Below, in pieces: positions 14,857 through 22,886 of a stretch of 64,000 bases of DNA. A program made the translations under genes and the position numbers. A model generated the notes under the pieces. That model was not told the DNA's origin. It saw only the letters and a list, made by a program, of their open reading frames with translations, and ran no database searches. Origin of the DNA: Pseudomonas fluorescens (GTDB lineage: Bacteria > Pseudomonadota > Gammaproteobacteria > Pseudomonadales > Pseudomonadaceae). Numbering within the stretch: position 1 is the stretch's first letter; each line of letters begins with the position of its first letter. The stretch is taken from NCBI RefSeq assembly GCF_001648775.1, contig NZ_LVEJ01000023.1, positions 62,001 to 126,000 of the forward strand. The letters run 5' to 3'.

Positions 14857-16086
14857 TTATTCCGGCTTCTTGCGACCAAACCCCGGACGCTGACCGGAAC
14901 CGGCCGGTGCGCCGCGGCGCTTGCCCGACGGCTTGTCACCGTCAACCAGCTTGATTCCCGGACGCTTTGGCGCAGGCTTGGCCGGGCGCTTGTTGGTGGT
15001 GTCCGCAGGACGATCCGCCACAGGCGTGCCACGACCGGCAGGCGCACCACGCTCGCCACGCTCGCCACGCTCAGTGCGACCGTTGGCCGGACGCGGAGTG
15101 CGCTCGCCGTCACGGGCGACTGGCTTGCGACCTGGACGCTCACCTTCGATCTGCGGCTCGCGGCTTGGACGTGGACCGGTCGGCGCACCAGCGGCTGGAC
15201 GCAGCGTGCGCACGCGCTCGGTCTTGCCCATCGGGCGCGACGATTTGCGCTGCATGCGCTCAAGCTTGTCTTTGCTCTTGGCGTTCAGTTGCGGCATCGC
15301 CACCGGCGTCAGGCCGACTTCAGCACTGAGGATGTCGACTTCGTACTGGCTCATTTCGCGCCAGCGGCCCATCGGCAGGTCGGAGTTGAGGAACACCGGA
15401 CCGAAACGCACGCGCTTCAGACGGCTGACCACCAGACCTTGCGATTCCCACAGACGACGAACTTCACGGTTACGACCTTCCATCACCACGCAGTGGTACC
15501 AGTGGTTGAAGCCTTCGCCGCCCGGTGCCTGCTTGATGTCGGTGAACTTGGCCGGGCCGTCTTCCAGCACCACGCCAGCCTTCAGGCGTTCGATCATTTC
15601 GTCATCGACTTCACCGCGTACACGCACGGCGTACTCACGGTCCATCTCGTAGGACGGGTGCATCAGGCGGTTGGCCAGTTCACCGTCGGTGGTGAACATC
15701 AGCAAACCGGTGGTGTTGATGTCGAGACGACCGATGTTGATCCAGCGACCTTCTTTCGGACGCGGCAGCTTGTCGAACACGGTCGGACGGCCTTCCGGGT
15801 CGTCACGGGTGCAGATCTCGCCATCGGGTTTGTTGTACATGATCACGCGGCGTACCGATTCGGCCGCTTCTTCGCGCTTGATCACCTTGCCATCAATGGT
15901 GATGGCGTCGTGCATGTCGACGCGCAGACCGAGGGTGGCGTCTTTGCCATTGACCTTGATCCGGCCCTGGCTGATCCAGGATTCCACGTCACGGCGCGAG
16001 CCGACGCCGATACGGGCGAGGACTTTCTGCAGCTTTTCGCCTGCTGGGCCGATTTCCTGGTCGTCTTTCTGAATGATGTCGCTCAT
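14857..16086 (-). CDS. rluB: 23S rRNA pseudouridine(2605) synthase RluB
   Basis: A 409-residue protein. It has an N-terminal S4 RNA-binding domain (LQKVLARIGVGSRRDVESWISQGRIKVNG) and an RsuA/RluB-type catalytic domain with GRLDINTTGLLMFTTDGELA, where the Asp is the catalytic residue. From about residue 255 a long Arg/Pro/Gly-rich disordered tail follows, as in other Pseudomonas RluB proteins. The ATG at 16086 is preceded by GGGAGGTG; the open frame further upstream is not coding. It is the last gene of the scp-rluB block. Confidence 0.93.
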   Translation of the reverse strand: MSDIIQKDDQEIGPAGEKLQKVLARIGVGSRRDVESWISQGRIKVNGKDATLGLRVDMHDAITIDGKVIKREEAAESVRRVIMYNKPDGEICTRDDPEGRPTVFDKLPRPKEGRWINIGRLDINTTGLLMFTTDGELANRLMHPSYEMDREYAVRVRGEVDDEMIERLKAGVVLEDGPAKFTDIKQAPGGEGFNHWYHCVVMEGRNREVRRLWESQGLVVSRLKRVRFGPVFLNSDLPMGRWREMSQYEVDILSAEVGLTPVAMPQLNAKSKDKLERMQRKSSRPMGKTERVRTLRPAAGAPTGPRPSREPQIEGERPGRKPVARDGERTPRPANGRTERGERGERGAPAGRGTPVADRPADTTNKRPAKPAPKRPGIKLVDGDKPSGKRRGAPAGSGQRPGFGRKKPE

Positions 16087-16240
16087 CTGGGCACCTCCCG
16101 GTGTGGTCTGTTCAGGCGCTCTGAATTGGGCGCCTGAAGCATTGAAATCTGGGTTCTCGGCCGAAGGGATCGGCGAAGGGTCGCGAATCATACGCGGATG
16201 TGCGCCGTCGCGCATCAGAGACTAGCTGATCGATTGGCAG

Positions 16241-16432
16241 TTATTTCTTTTTCCGCCGACCGGCGCCACCGAGTTTGATCAGGCGCAGCGCGGCTTCGGC
16301 CAGCACAGTGCGCTTGTCGTCCTTGTCGAGTTTCTTCCAGGCTTTGATTTCGCGCTTGCTGCGGCCACAGCCGAGGCAGATGTCGTCGGTGAACTTGCAG
16401 AGGCTGATGCACGGGTCTTTGGTGGAACTCAT
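16241..16432 (-). CDS. DUF1289 family small Cys-rich protein
   Basis: A 63-residue protein with CISLCKF..ICLGCGRSKREI, the four-cysteine signature of DUF1289, followed by a basic Lys/Arg tail. It probably binds a metal or Fe-S cluster; its role is unknown. GGAG precedes the ATG. It lies between scpB and rluB, a common arrangement in pseudomonads. Confidence 0.88.
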   Translation of the reverse strand: MSSTKDPCISLCKFTDDICLGCGRSKREIKAWKKLDKDDKRTVLAEAALRLIKLGGAGRRKKK

Positions 16433-16459
16433 CACTCACTCCGAATATGCACCGTTTCC

Positions 16460-16549
16460 TGTGGGAGCGAGCCTGCTCGCGAAAGGGCCCTGTCAGTCGA
16501 CATCATCGTTGTCTGACACACCGCATTCGCGAGCAGGCTCGCTCCCACA
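16460..16549. repeat. REPIN
   Basis: Inverted pair of GTGGGAGCGAGCCTGCTCGC elements with a spacer of about 45 bases, between scpB and the DUF1289 gene. Confidence 0.9.
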
Positions 16550-16560
16550 GTTGTTCGTAA

Positions 16561-17556
16561 TCAGTCTTCGAATTCGCGGCGTTCGGCTTCGATGGCTTCG
16601 GCCAGGGCACGGGCTTCGGCTTCTTCTTCGCTTAGCTCGGGTTCGGGCGCGTGTTGTTCGAGGGCAGCGACGGCGGCCAACAGCTTCTCGCGGGCTTCGG
16701 CGACGCCAAGAATGTCCTCTTCCGGTTCGGCTTCTGGCTCGGCTTCAAGTTCAACTTCGATGGTTGGCTCGGCGATCTGCGGCTCAGGCTCAGACTCAGT
16801 CTCGGTTTCTGCATCAACCGTCGGCACTTCACCGTCCGCCGCATCGCGCAGCAAGTCGTCGAAGTCGGTCTTGATCCCCTCTTCCATGCTGTCCAGTTCC
16901 AACAGCAAGGTGTGGAAACTGGTTTCTTCCTTCTCTTCTTCCGGCTCGGCGCTGGCGTCGGCCAACTCCTGCAAGCCTTGCGGCACCGGCGCGTCGTCGA
17001 AATCGAGCACCGGGTCGGTCTCCATCTCGCGCAGTTCGGCCAATGGCGGCAGGTCTTCGAGGTTCTTCAGGTTGAAGTGATCGAGAAACATCTTGGTGGT
17101 GGCAAACATCGCCGGTTTGCCCGGCACGTCGCGGTAGCCAACGACGCGGATCCACTCACGTTCCAGCAAGGTTTTGACGATGTTGCTGTTCACCGCGACG
17201 CCACGCACGTCTTCGATCTCGCCACGGGTGATCGGCTGGCGGTAGGCGATCAACGCGATGGTTTCCAGCAAGGCACGGGAATAGCGTTGCGGGCGTTCTT
17301 CCCAGAGTCGGCCAACCCACGGTGAAAACTTCTCGCGGATCTGCAAGCGATAACCCGACGAGACTTCCTTGAGCTCAAAGGCGCGGCCCTCGCAGGACTT
17401 GCCCAGCAGGGTCAGGGCTTTTTTGAAGACCGCAGGCTCCGGCCGTTCGCCTTCTTCAAACAGTTCGAACAGGCGTTCAAGGGATTGCGGCTTTCCCGAA
17501 GCCAACAGAAAGGCTTCAAGCAGGGGCGCCAGCTCGCGGGGTTCAGTCAGGTTCAT
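16561..17556 (-). CDS. scpB: Segregation and condensation protein B
   Basis: A 331-residue kleisin-partner protein that joins ScpA and SMC or MksB-like ATPases in chromosome condensation. Two winged-helix domains fill residues 1-185 (LLETIALIAYRQPITRGEIEDVRGVAVNSNIVKTLLE is diagnostic). The rest is a long acidic tail rich in Glu/Asp, much longer than in ScpB of Firmicutes but usual in Pseudomonas. It follows scpA by 11 bases. Confidence 0.95.
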   Translation of the reverse strand: MNLTEPRELAPLLEAFLLASGKPQSLERLFELFEEGERPEPAVFKKALTLLGKSCEGRAFELKEVSSGYRLQIREKFSPWVGRLWEERPQRYSRALLETIALIAYRQPITRGEIEDVRGVAVNSNIVKTLLEREWIRVVGYRDVPGKPAMFATTKMFLDHFNLKNLEDLPPLAELREMETDPVLDFDDAPVPQGLQELADASAEPEEEKEETSFHTLLLELDSMEEGIKTDFDDLLRDAADGEVPTVDAETETESEPEPQIAEPTIEVELEAEPEAEPEEDILGVAEAREKLLAAVAALEQHAPEPELSEEEAEARALAEAIEAERREFED

Positions 17557-17567
17557 GTTTCGACTCG

Positions 17568-18389
17568 TTATTCGGCTCGGGCTCGCACGTGGATCGCGGC
17601 GAACGGCTCATTCTGCACCAGCTCGACCAAGGATTCCTTGACCAGTTCAAGGATCGCCATAAAGGTCACCACCACACCCAGCCTGCCCTCTTCGGCAGTG
17701 AACAGCTCGACGAACGGCACAAAACCGCCGCCCTTGAGCCGTTCCAGCACATCGCTCATGCGCTCGCGGGTGGATAGCGCCTCGCGGCTGACCTGGTGGC
17801 TTTCAAACATATCGCCACGGCGCAGCACTTCGGCCATGCACATCAAAATCTCTTCCAGCGCGACATCCGGCAACAGCTTGCGCGCCCGGGCTTCCGGGGC
17901 ATCGAGCTTGGGCACGATGACGTCGCGGCCAACGCGGCTCAAGCCGTCGATGCCTTCGGCGGCAGCCTTGAAGCGCTCGTACTCCTGCAAGCGGCGGATC
18001 AGTTCGGCGCGTGGGTCATCTTCTTCGTCTTCGACGGTTTCCGCACGCGGCAGGAGCATGCGCGACTTGATCTCGGCGAGCATCGCGGCCATCACCAGAT
18101 ACTCGGCAGCGAGTTCCAGGCGCACCGACTGCATCAACTCGACGTAACCCATGTACTGACGGGTGATTTCCGCCACCGGGATGTCGAGGATGTTGATGTT
18201 CTGTTTGCGGATCAGGTACAACAGCAGGTCGAGCGGGCCTTCGAAGGCTTCAAGAAAGACTTCCAGCGCATCCGGCGGGATGTACAGGTCGAGCGGCATT
18301 TCCATGACCGCCTGGCCATAGACCATGGCAAACGGCAACTCTTGCTGAGCGCCGGCCTGGGGATCGGCAACGGTTTCCACTGCGGACAT
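17568..18389 (-). CDS. scpA: Segregation and condensation protein A
   Basis: A 273-residue kleisin. The SMC-binding N-terminal part shows FEGPLDLLLYLIRKQNINILDIPVAEIT, then YLVMAAMLAEIKSRMLLP, with the typical C-terminal winged helix (VVVTFMAILELVKESLVELVQ). It starts directly behind yciO, with the stop and start adjacent, within the co-oriented rnm-yciO-scpA-scpB unit. Confidence 0.95.
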   Translation of the reverse strand: MSAVETVADPQAGAQQELPFAMVYGQAVMEMPLDLYIPPDALEVFLEAFEGPLDLLLYLIRKQNINILDIPVAEITRQYMGYVELMQSVRLELAAEYLVMAAMLAEIKSRMLLPRAETVEDEEDDPRAELIRRLQEYERFKAAAEGIDGLSRVGRDVIVPKLDAPEARARKLLPDVALEEILMCMAEVLRRGDMFESHQVSREALSTRERMSDVLERLKGGGFVPFVELFTAEEGRLGVVVTFMAILELVKESLVELVQNEPFAAIHVRARAE

Positions 18390-19019
18390 TCAGGCCTCGA
18401 CCATGAACGGCGTCGGATCGCCGCAACCGACGCGGACCACTTCCGGGTCATCGCCTGTCAGGTCGATCACGGTAGAGGCTTTGATGCCGCCAAAACCGCC
18501 GTCGATGATCAAGTCCACCTGGTGTTCGAGCAATTGACGCATTTCGTACGGATCACTCAACGGATCTTCTTCGCCGGGCATGATCAGCGTCACGCTCATC
18601 AGCGGCTCGCCGAGTTCGGCCAGCAGCGCCAACGCAATCGGATGGCTCGGGACGCGCAGGCCGATGGTGCGTTTTTTCGGATGCAGCAACAGGCGCGGCA
18701 CTTCGCGGGTGGCGTTGAGAATGAAGGTGTACGGCCCCGGTAGATGCGCCTTGAGAATACGGAAGGTGCCGGTGTCGATCTTGGCGTAGTTGCCCAGTTG
18801 CGACAGGTCGCTGCAGATCAGCGCGAAGTTGTGCTTTTCATCGAGCTGACGCAGACGGCGCACGCGCTCGATCGCGGTCTTGTCGCCGATCTGGCAGCCG
18901 ATGGCGTAGGAAGAGTCCGTGGGATAAACCACCACCCCGCCCTTGCGGATGATCTCGACCGCCTGTTTTATCAGGCGCGCTTGTGGGTTTTCCGGATGTA
19001 TCTGGAAAAATTGACTCAC
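18390..19019 (-). CDS. yciO: YciO-type Sua5/YrdC-domain protein
   Basis: A 209-residue protein that begins VSQFFQIHPENPQARLI, closely matching the E. coli YciO start, so I chose the GTG at 19019; an ATG at 19058 would overlap the upstream gene. The YrdC fold motifs GGVVVYPTDSSYAIGC, LPGPYTFIL, KKRTIGLRVPSHP and STVIDLTGDDPEVVR are present. The YrdC domain binds ATP and bicarbonate to make threonylcarbamoyl-AMP. YciO itself is a poor t6A enzyme, and its role is not settled. Confidence 0.9.
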   Translation of the reverse strand: MSQFFQIHPENPQARLIKQAVEIIRKGGVVVYPTDSSYAIGCQIGDKTAIERVRRLRQLDEKHNFALICSDLSQLGNYAKIDTGTFRILKAHLPGPYTFILNATREVPRLLLHPKKRTIGLRVPSHPIALALLAELGEPLMSVTLIMPGEEDPLSDPYEMRQLLEHQVDLIIDGGFGGIKASTVIDLTGDDPEVVRVGCGDPTPFMVEA

Positions 19020-19032
19020 ATTTTCTACCTGT

Positions 19033-19896
19033 TCAGACGGCGGCAATATCTGTGTCATGTTTGAACCGACACCACAGGGGTGGAAGGTCCTCGGGAACCG
19101 GCCGGTACTGGCCGATCTCGGACCAGCCGCCAGGGCCATGGAAGTCACTGCCGGCGCTGACCAGCAGACCGAACTCACGGGCAAGGATTGCCAGGCTGCC
19201 GACCTGTTCCGCAGGCTGATGGCCATTGACCACCTCGATCGCATGCCCGCCTGCTTGAATATAGTCGGCAATCAGCTTTCGGCGCTTGCTGCGGGTGAAA
19301 TCGTAGTGCCACGGATGCGCCAGGCTGACCCAGGCATTGGCGGCGCGCAGGGTGCCGACGGTGTCTTCCAGCGTCGGCCAGTGCAATTTGACGTCACCGA
19401 GCTTGCCGGCGCCGAGCCACTTGCGAAAGGCCTCGGCGCGATCCTTTACAAAACCTTCACGCACCATCCAGTCGGCGAAATGCGGACGGGCCGGGGCGTT
19501 GCCGCTGTCGCCCAGCTCCTGCTGGATTTTGCGCGCGCCGTCGAGGGCACCGGGCATGCCTTTAAGGGCGAGCTTGCGGCTTATTTCTTCCGACCGCAGC
19601 CAGCGGCCATCGTGCAATTTGGCGATGGCTTCGACCAACGGCGCGGCATTGACGTCGAAACCGTAGCCCAGCACATGAATGGTCGCGCCGCCCCAGGTGC
19701 AGGACAATTCGACGCCGTTGACCAGTTGCAGGCCCAATTCATTGGCGGCCGTACGCGCTTCGGCGAGGCCTTCAAGGGTGTCGTGGTCGGTCAACGCCAG
19801 GACTCGCACGCCGTTTTCGAACGCACGCGCAACCAGAACCGCTGGCGCCAGAGCGCCATCGGAGGCCGTGCTATGGCAGTGCAAATCTACATTCAC
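19033..19896 (-). CDS. rnm: PHP-domain phosphoesterase, RNase AM (YciV/TrpH)
   Basis: A 287-residue protein starting VNVDLHCHSTASDG with GTG at 19896 (a TTG 18 bases further up is possible). The metal ligands of the PHP domain are visible: DLHCHS, LTDHD, GVELS, SLAHPWH and SDFHG. In E. coli RNase AM (YciV) is a 5'-3' exonuclease that trims rRNA 5' ends and removes phosphate from nucleoside 3',5'-bisphosphate. It is divergent from yciB. Confidence 0.9.
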   Translation of the reverse strand: MNVDLHCHSTASDGALAPAVLVARAFENGVRVLALTDHDTLEGLAEARTAANELGLQLVNGVELSCTWGGATIHVLGYGFDVNAAPLVEAIAKLHDGRWLRSEEISRKLALKGMPGALDGARKIQQELGDSGNAPARPHFADWMVREGFVKDRAEAFRKWLGAGKLGDVKLHWPTLEDTVGTLRAANAWVSLAHPWHYDFTRSKRRKLIADYIQAGGHAIEVVNGHQPAEQVGSLAILAREFGLLVSAGSDFHGPGGWSEIGQYRPVPEDLPPLWCRFKHDTDIAAV

Positions 19897-19983
19897 GGAG
19901 AGTTGTAACCTCAAATCAGCTGGCGCTATCGCGCGCCCATATGTTTGTTATTATGCCGCCACATCCAGCTTCTGGCTCTCACT

Positions 19984-20583
19984 GTGAAACAATTCATCGA
20001 TTTCATCCCGCTTCTGCTGTTTTTCATCGTTTACAAACTTGATCCACGGGTCGTCGACATCGCTGGCCATGAAGTGACTGTAGGCGGTATTTACAGCGCC
20101 ACGGCGATGCTGATCATCAGTTCCCTGGTGGTGTACGGCGCGTTGTTCATCAAACAGCGCAAGCTGGAAAAGAGCCAATGGCTGACCCTGATTGCCTGCC
20201 TGGTGTTCGGTAGCCTGACGCTGGCCTTCCACAGCGAAACCTTCCTCAAGTGGAAAGCGCCGGTGGTCAACTGGCTGTTCGCCCTCGCGTTCATCGGCAG
20301 CCACTTCATCGGTGACCGCCTGCTGATCAAACGCATCATGGGCCACGCGCTGACCCTGCCGGATCCGGTCTGGACCCGCCTGAACATCGCCTGGATCGTT
20401 TTTTTCCTGTTCTGCGGCGCCGCGAACCTGTTCGTCGCCTTCACCTTCCAAAGCTACTGGGTGGACTTCAAGGTGTTCGGCAGCCTGGGCATGACCGTAT
20501 TGTTCCTGGTCGCACAGGGCATTTACCTGTCGCGCCACCTGCACGATGCCGATACCCCAACAACACCAAAAACCGAGGACTGA
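19984..20583 (+). CDS. yciB: Septation/intracellular membrane protein YciB
   Basis: A 199-residue inner-membrane protein with GTG start (MKQFIDFIPLLLFFIVYK, the classic family N-terminus). Five to six hydrophobic helices, with EKSQWLTLIACLVFG, HFIGDRLLIKRIM and LNIAWIVFFLFCGAANLFVAF. YciB affects envelope integrity and septation. It is followed by yciI with a single base between them. Confidence 0.95.
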   Translation: MKQFIDFIPLLLFFIVYKLDPRVVDIAGHEVTVGGIYSATAMLIISSLVVYGALFIKQRKLEKSQWLTLIACLVFGSLTLAFHSETFLKWKAPVVNWLFALAFIGSHFIGDRLLIKRIMGHALTLPDPVWTRLNIAWIVFFLFCGAANLFVAFTFQSYWVDFKVFGSLGMTVLFLVAQGIYLSRHLHDADTPTTPKTED

Positions 20584-20584
20584 C

Positions 20585-20884
20585 ATGCTCTACGCAATCA
20601 TTGCCACCGACGTCGCCAACTCGCTGGAAGCACGCCTGGCCGCACGCCCTGCGCATCTGGAACGCCTGCAAGCGCTCAAGGGCGAAGGCCGCATCGTATT
20701 GGCCGGCCCGCACCCGGCTGTCGACAGCAATGATCCGGGCGCAGCGGGTTTCACCGGCAGCCTGATCGTCGCCGAGTTCGATTCGCTGAGCGCCGCGCAA
20801 GCGTGGGCTGATGCTGATCCGTACATCGCTGCTGGCGTGTATGCCAACGTCGTCGTGAAGCCGTTCAAGCAAGTCCTGCCGTAA
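20585..20884 (+). CDS. yciI: YciI family protein
   Basis: A 99-residue protein with ferredoxin-like fold: MLYAIIATDV start, ARPAHLERLQALKGEGRIVLAGP with the conserved His, and FTGSLIVAEFDSLSAAQAWADADPY. The function in Pseudomonas is unknown; the conserved His/Asp pair suggests a small enzyme. It is co-transcribed with yciB and ends at a strong hairpin. Confidence 0.93.
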   Translation: MLYAIIATDVANSLEARLAARPAHLERLQALKGEGRIVLAGPHPAVDSNDPGAAGFTGSLIVAEFDSLSAAQAWADADPYIAAGVYANVVVKPFKQVLP

Positions 20885-20894
20885 CCCTTTCCCC

Positions 20895-20926
20895 ACGCGA
20901 TGAACCTTCTCGGTTCATCGCGTTCT
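20895..20926. terminator. Terminator after yciI
   Basis: ACGCGATGAACC with GGTTCATCGCGT, a 12-base perfect stem with a 5-base loop, followed by TTCTC. Confidence 0.82.
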
Positions 20927-20994
20927 CAATCGCTCATTATTCTCGTTTGCCTGCCGACAACCTGCCCAATATCCATTTGGAAGCAGGTGTCGCG

Positions 20995-21405
20995 ATGCGC
21001 AAGGGTCCGTTGTGTCTGATGTTGGTCACGTTGTCGATCATGGCGCCCGCCCATGGTGAGGAAACCACCGAAGGCGGCAACTCCACGCCATTGTCGTTAA
21101 GTGCCGGCAGCCAGATCACCGAGTTGCAACAGCGCCTCAAGGCCAGTGAGCAGCAGCGGGAAGAACTGAACAAACAACTGCAAAATGCCGACAACGCGCG
21201 CGAAAGCGCTCAGCTCGCCCGCTTGCGCCAAGAGAACCAGCGCCTCAAGCTGCAACTCAAGGAAGCCCAGGCCAGCCCGCTGCCGCGTCTGTTGACCGAT
21301 CAGCAGCAGTGGTTCGTTACGGGGGCGGGAGTAGCGCTATTGGCGCTGCTCTGCGGTATCTTTGCCAGTGGAGCAAGCCGAAAACGTCGGCAATGGCTAA
21401 ATTGA
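20995..21405 (+). CDS. Periplasmic/membrane coiled-coil protein
   Basis: A 136-residue protein with a signal peptide (MRKGPLCLMLVTLSIMAPAHG), a coiled coil from about residue 40 to 95 (ELQQRLKASEQQREELNKQL..LRQENQRLKLQL) and a C-terminal transmembrane helix with basic tail (GVALLALLCGIFASGASRKRR). It resembles the C-terminal half of YgiM/SH3-coiled-coil proteins without the SH3 domain; related Pseudomonas genes are often mislabelled initiation factor 2. It ends 7 bases before the response regulator gene and may be part of that envelope-stress locus. Confidence 0.75.
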   Translation: MRKGPLCLMLVTLSIMAPAHGEETTEGGNSTPLSLSAGSQITELQQRLKASEQQREELNKQLQNADNARESAQLARLRQENQRLKLQLKEAQASPLPRLLTDQQQWFVTGAGVALLALLCGIFASGASRKRRQWLN

Positions 21406-21412
21406 GTGAGTC

Positions 21413-22090
21413 ATGAGCGAGCTGTTACTGATTGATGATGACCAGGAGTTGTGCGAACTCCTGAGTAGCTGGCTGAGCCAGGAAGGCTTCCAGGTGCGCG
21501 CCTGCCACGATGGCCAGAGCGCCCGCAAGGCACTGGCCGAATCGGCCCCGGCGGCGGTGGTGCTGGACGTGATGCTGCCCGACGGCAGCGGTCTGGAACT
21601 GCTCAAGCAATTGCGCAACGATCACGCCGATCTGCCAGTGCTGATGCTCTCGGCCCGCGGCGAACCGCTGGACCGTATCCTCGGCCTGGAACTGGGCGCC
21701 GACGATTACCTGGCCAAACCGTGCGACCCGCGTGAACTGACCGCCCGCCTGCGCGCGGTATTACGCCGCAGTCACCCGGCTGCGGTGTCGACACAGGTTG
21801 AACTGGGCGATCTCAGCTTCAGCCCGGTGCGTGGCGTGGTCAGCATCGATGAGAAAGAACTGACCCTCACCGTTTCCGAAAGCCGTCTGCTCGAAGCCCT
21901 GCTCAAGCAGCCCGGCGAGCCGCTGGACAAACAGGAACTGGCGCAGATCGCCCTCGGCCGCAAGCTGACGCTGTATGACCGCAGCCTCGACATGCACGTC
22001 AGCAACCTGCGCAAGAAAATCGGCCCGCACCCCGACGGCCGCCCGCGCATCGTCGCCCTGCGCAGCCGCGGTTACTACTACAGCCTGTAA
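21413..22090 (+). CDS. OmpR-family response regulator, CpxR-like
   Basis: A 225-residue regulator. The receiver domain has LLIDDDQEL, the phosphoacceptor Asp in VVLDVMLPDGSGLEL and the Lys in YLAKPCDPREL. The C-terminal winged helix has LTLTVSESRLLEALLKQPGEPLDKQELA, and SLDMHVSNLRKKIG..IVALRSRGYYY. Sequence and the neighbouring Spy-like and HAMP-kinase genes point to the CpxR group, which responds to misfolded envelope protein. Confidence 0.9.
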   Translation: MSELLLIDDDQELCELLSSWLSQEGFQVRACHDGQSARKALAESAPAAVVLDVMLPDGSGLELLKQLRNDHADLPVLMLSARGEPLDRILGLELGADDYLAKPCDPRELTARLRAVLRRSHPAAVSTQVELGDLSFSPVRGVVSIDEKELTLTVSESRLLEALLKQPGEPLDKQELAQIALGRKLTLYDRSLDMHVSNLRKKIGPHPDGRPRIVALRSRGYYYSL

Positions 22091-22102
22091 AGCGCTTATT
22101 CC

Positions 22103-22132
22103 TGTGGCGAGGGAGCAAGCTCCCTCGCCACA
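22103..22132. repeat. Single REP palindrome (GGCGAGGGAGC type)
   Basis: TGTGGCGAGGGAGC and its inverse around a short centre; a different REP sequence family from the GTGGGAGCGAGC elements. It recurs as a pair at 51989-52100. Confidence 0.85.
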
Positions 22133-22162
22133 ATTGTTTTGTCAGGCTGATGACGAAGCGTC

Positions 22163-22178
22163 TTTACCCAAGCTTTAC
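22163..22178. promoter_or_regulatory. CpxR-box-like site upstream of the spy-like gene
   Basis: TTTAC-N6-TTTAC, which on the other strand reads GTAAA-N6-GTAAA and matches the CpxR consensus of two GTAAA direct repeats. It lies 83 bases before the Spy/CpxP-like start. Confidence 0.55.
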
Positions 22179-22260
22179 GCAGTGCTGACCGCCGCTGACC
22201 TTGATCTCCGTAATCTGAACTCATCCGGAACGTACCGGGAACGAGACAAGGAGATACACC

Positions 22261-22710
22261 ATGCGCAAGACTCTTATCGCTCTGATGTTCGCTGCCGCTC
22301 TGCCAACCGTCGCCATGGCCATGCCGCAAGATGGCGGCCCGATGGGTGGCCCGCTCGACGGCCCACGCCACGGCGGTCAGATGTACGGCATGCACGGCAA
22401 AGGCCCGTACAGCCAACTCGACCTGTCCCGCGAACAGCGTGAGCAGATCCGCAAGATCATGGGCGAGCAGATGCATGAGCGTAAGCAAGTGGTCGACAAG
22501 TACCTGGAAAAACTCTCGCCAGCTGACCAGAAAGCCCTGAAAGACGAAATGGCCGCCAACCACAAGAAAGCCGAGTCCGATGTGCGTGCGGTGCTGAAAC
22601 CGGATCAACAGAAGAAATTCGACGAGATCCAGAAGAAACAGGCCGAGCGTCGCGCCGAATGGGCCGAGTTCAAGGCGTGGAAAGCGCAACAGCCGCAAAA
22701 GGCGCAATAA
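22261..22710 (+). CDS. Spy/CpxP-family periplasmic chaperone
   Basis: A 149-residue protein with a signal peptide (MRKTLIALMFAAALPTVAMA), a Gly/Met/Pro-rich linker and a helical Spy domain. LDLSREQREQIRKIMGEQM and LKPDQQKKFDEIQKKQ are variants of the LTxxQ motifs. Such proteins hold unfolded periplasmic proteins and, in the case of CpxP, damp the CpxA kinase. It sits between the regulator and kinase genes, behind a CpxR-type box, with AAGGAG before its ATG. Confidence 0.88.
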   Translation: MRKTLIALMFAAALPTVAMAMPQDGGPMGGPLDGPRHGGQMYGMHGKGPYSQLDLSREQREQIRKIMGEQMHERKQVVDKYLEKLSPADQKALKDEMAANHKKAESDVRAVLKPDQQKKFDEIQKKQAERRAEWAEFKAWKAQQPQKAQ

Positions 22711-22725
22711 TGATCTGACTTCAGG

Positions 22726-22754
22726 CCCGACGGCTCACCCCGTCGGGTTTCTTG
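22726..22754 (+). terminator. Terminator after the spy-like gene
   Basis: CCCGACG and CGTCGGG stem with an 8-base loop, followed by TTTCTT. Confidence 0.75.
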
Positions 22755-22766
22755 CTTTCGATCAAA

Positions 22767-22855
22767 TGTGGGAGCGAGCCTGCTCGCGAAAGCAGCGTGT
22801 CAGTGAGCTCATTTGTGTCTGATACACCGCTTTCGCGAGCAGGCTCGCTCCCACA
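22767..22855. repeat. REPIN
   Basis: Inverted pair of TGTGGGAGCGAGCCTGCTCG elements between the spy-like and kinase genes. Confidence 0.9.
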
Positions 22856-22886
22856 TTTTAGATTTGTGTTTGATTGAGGATTTTCT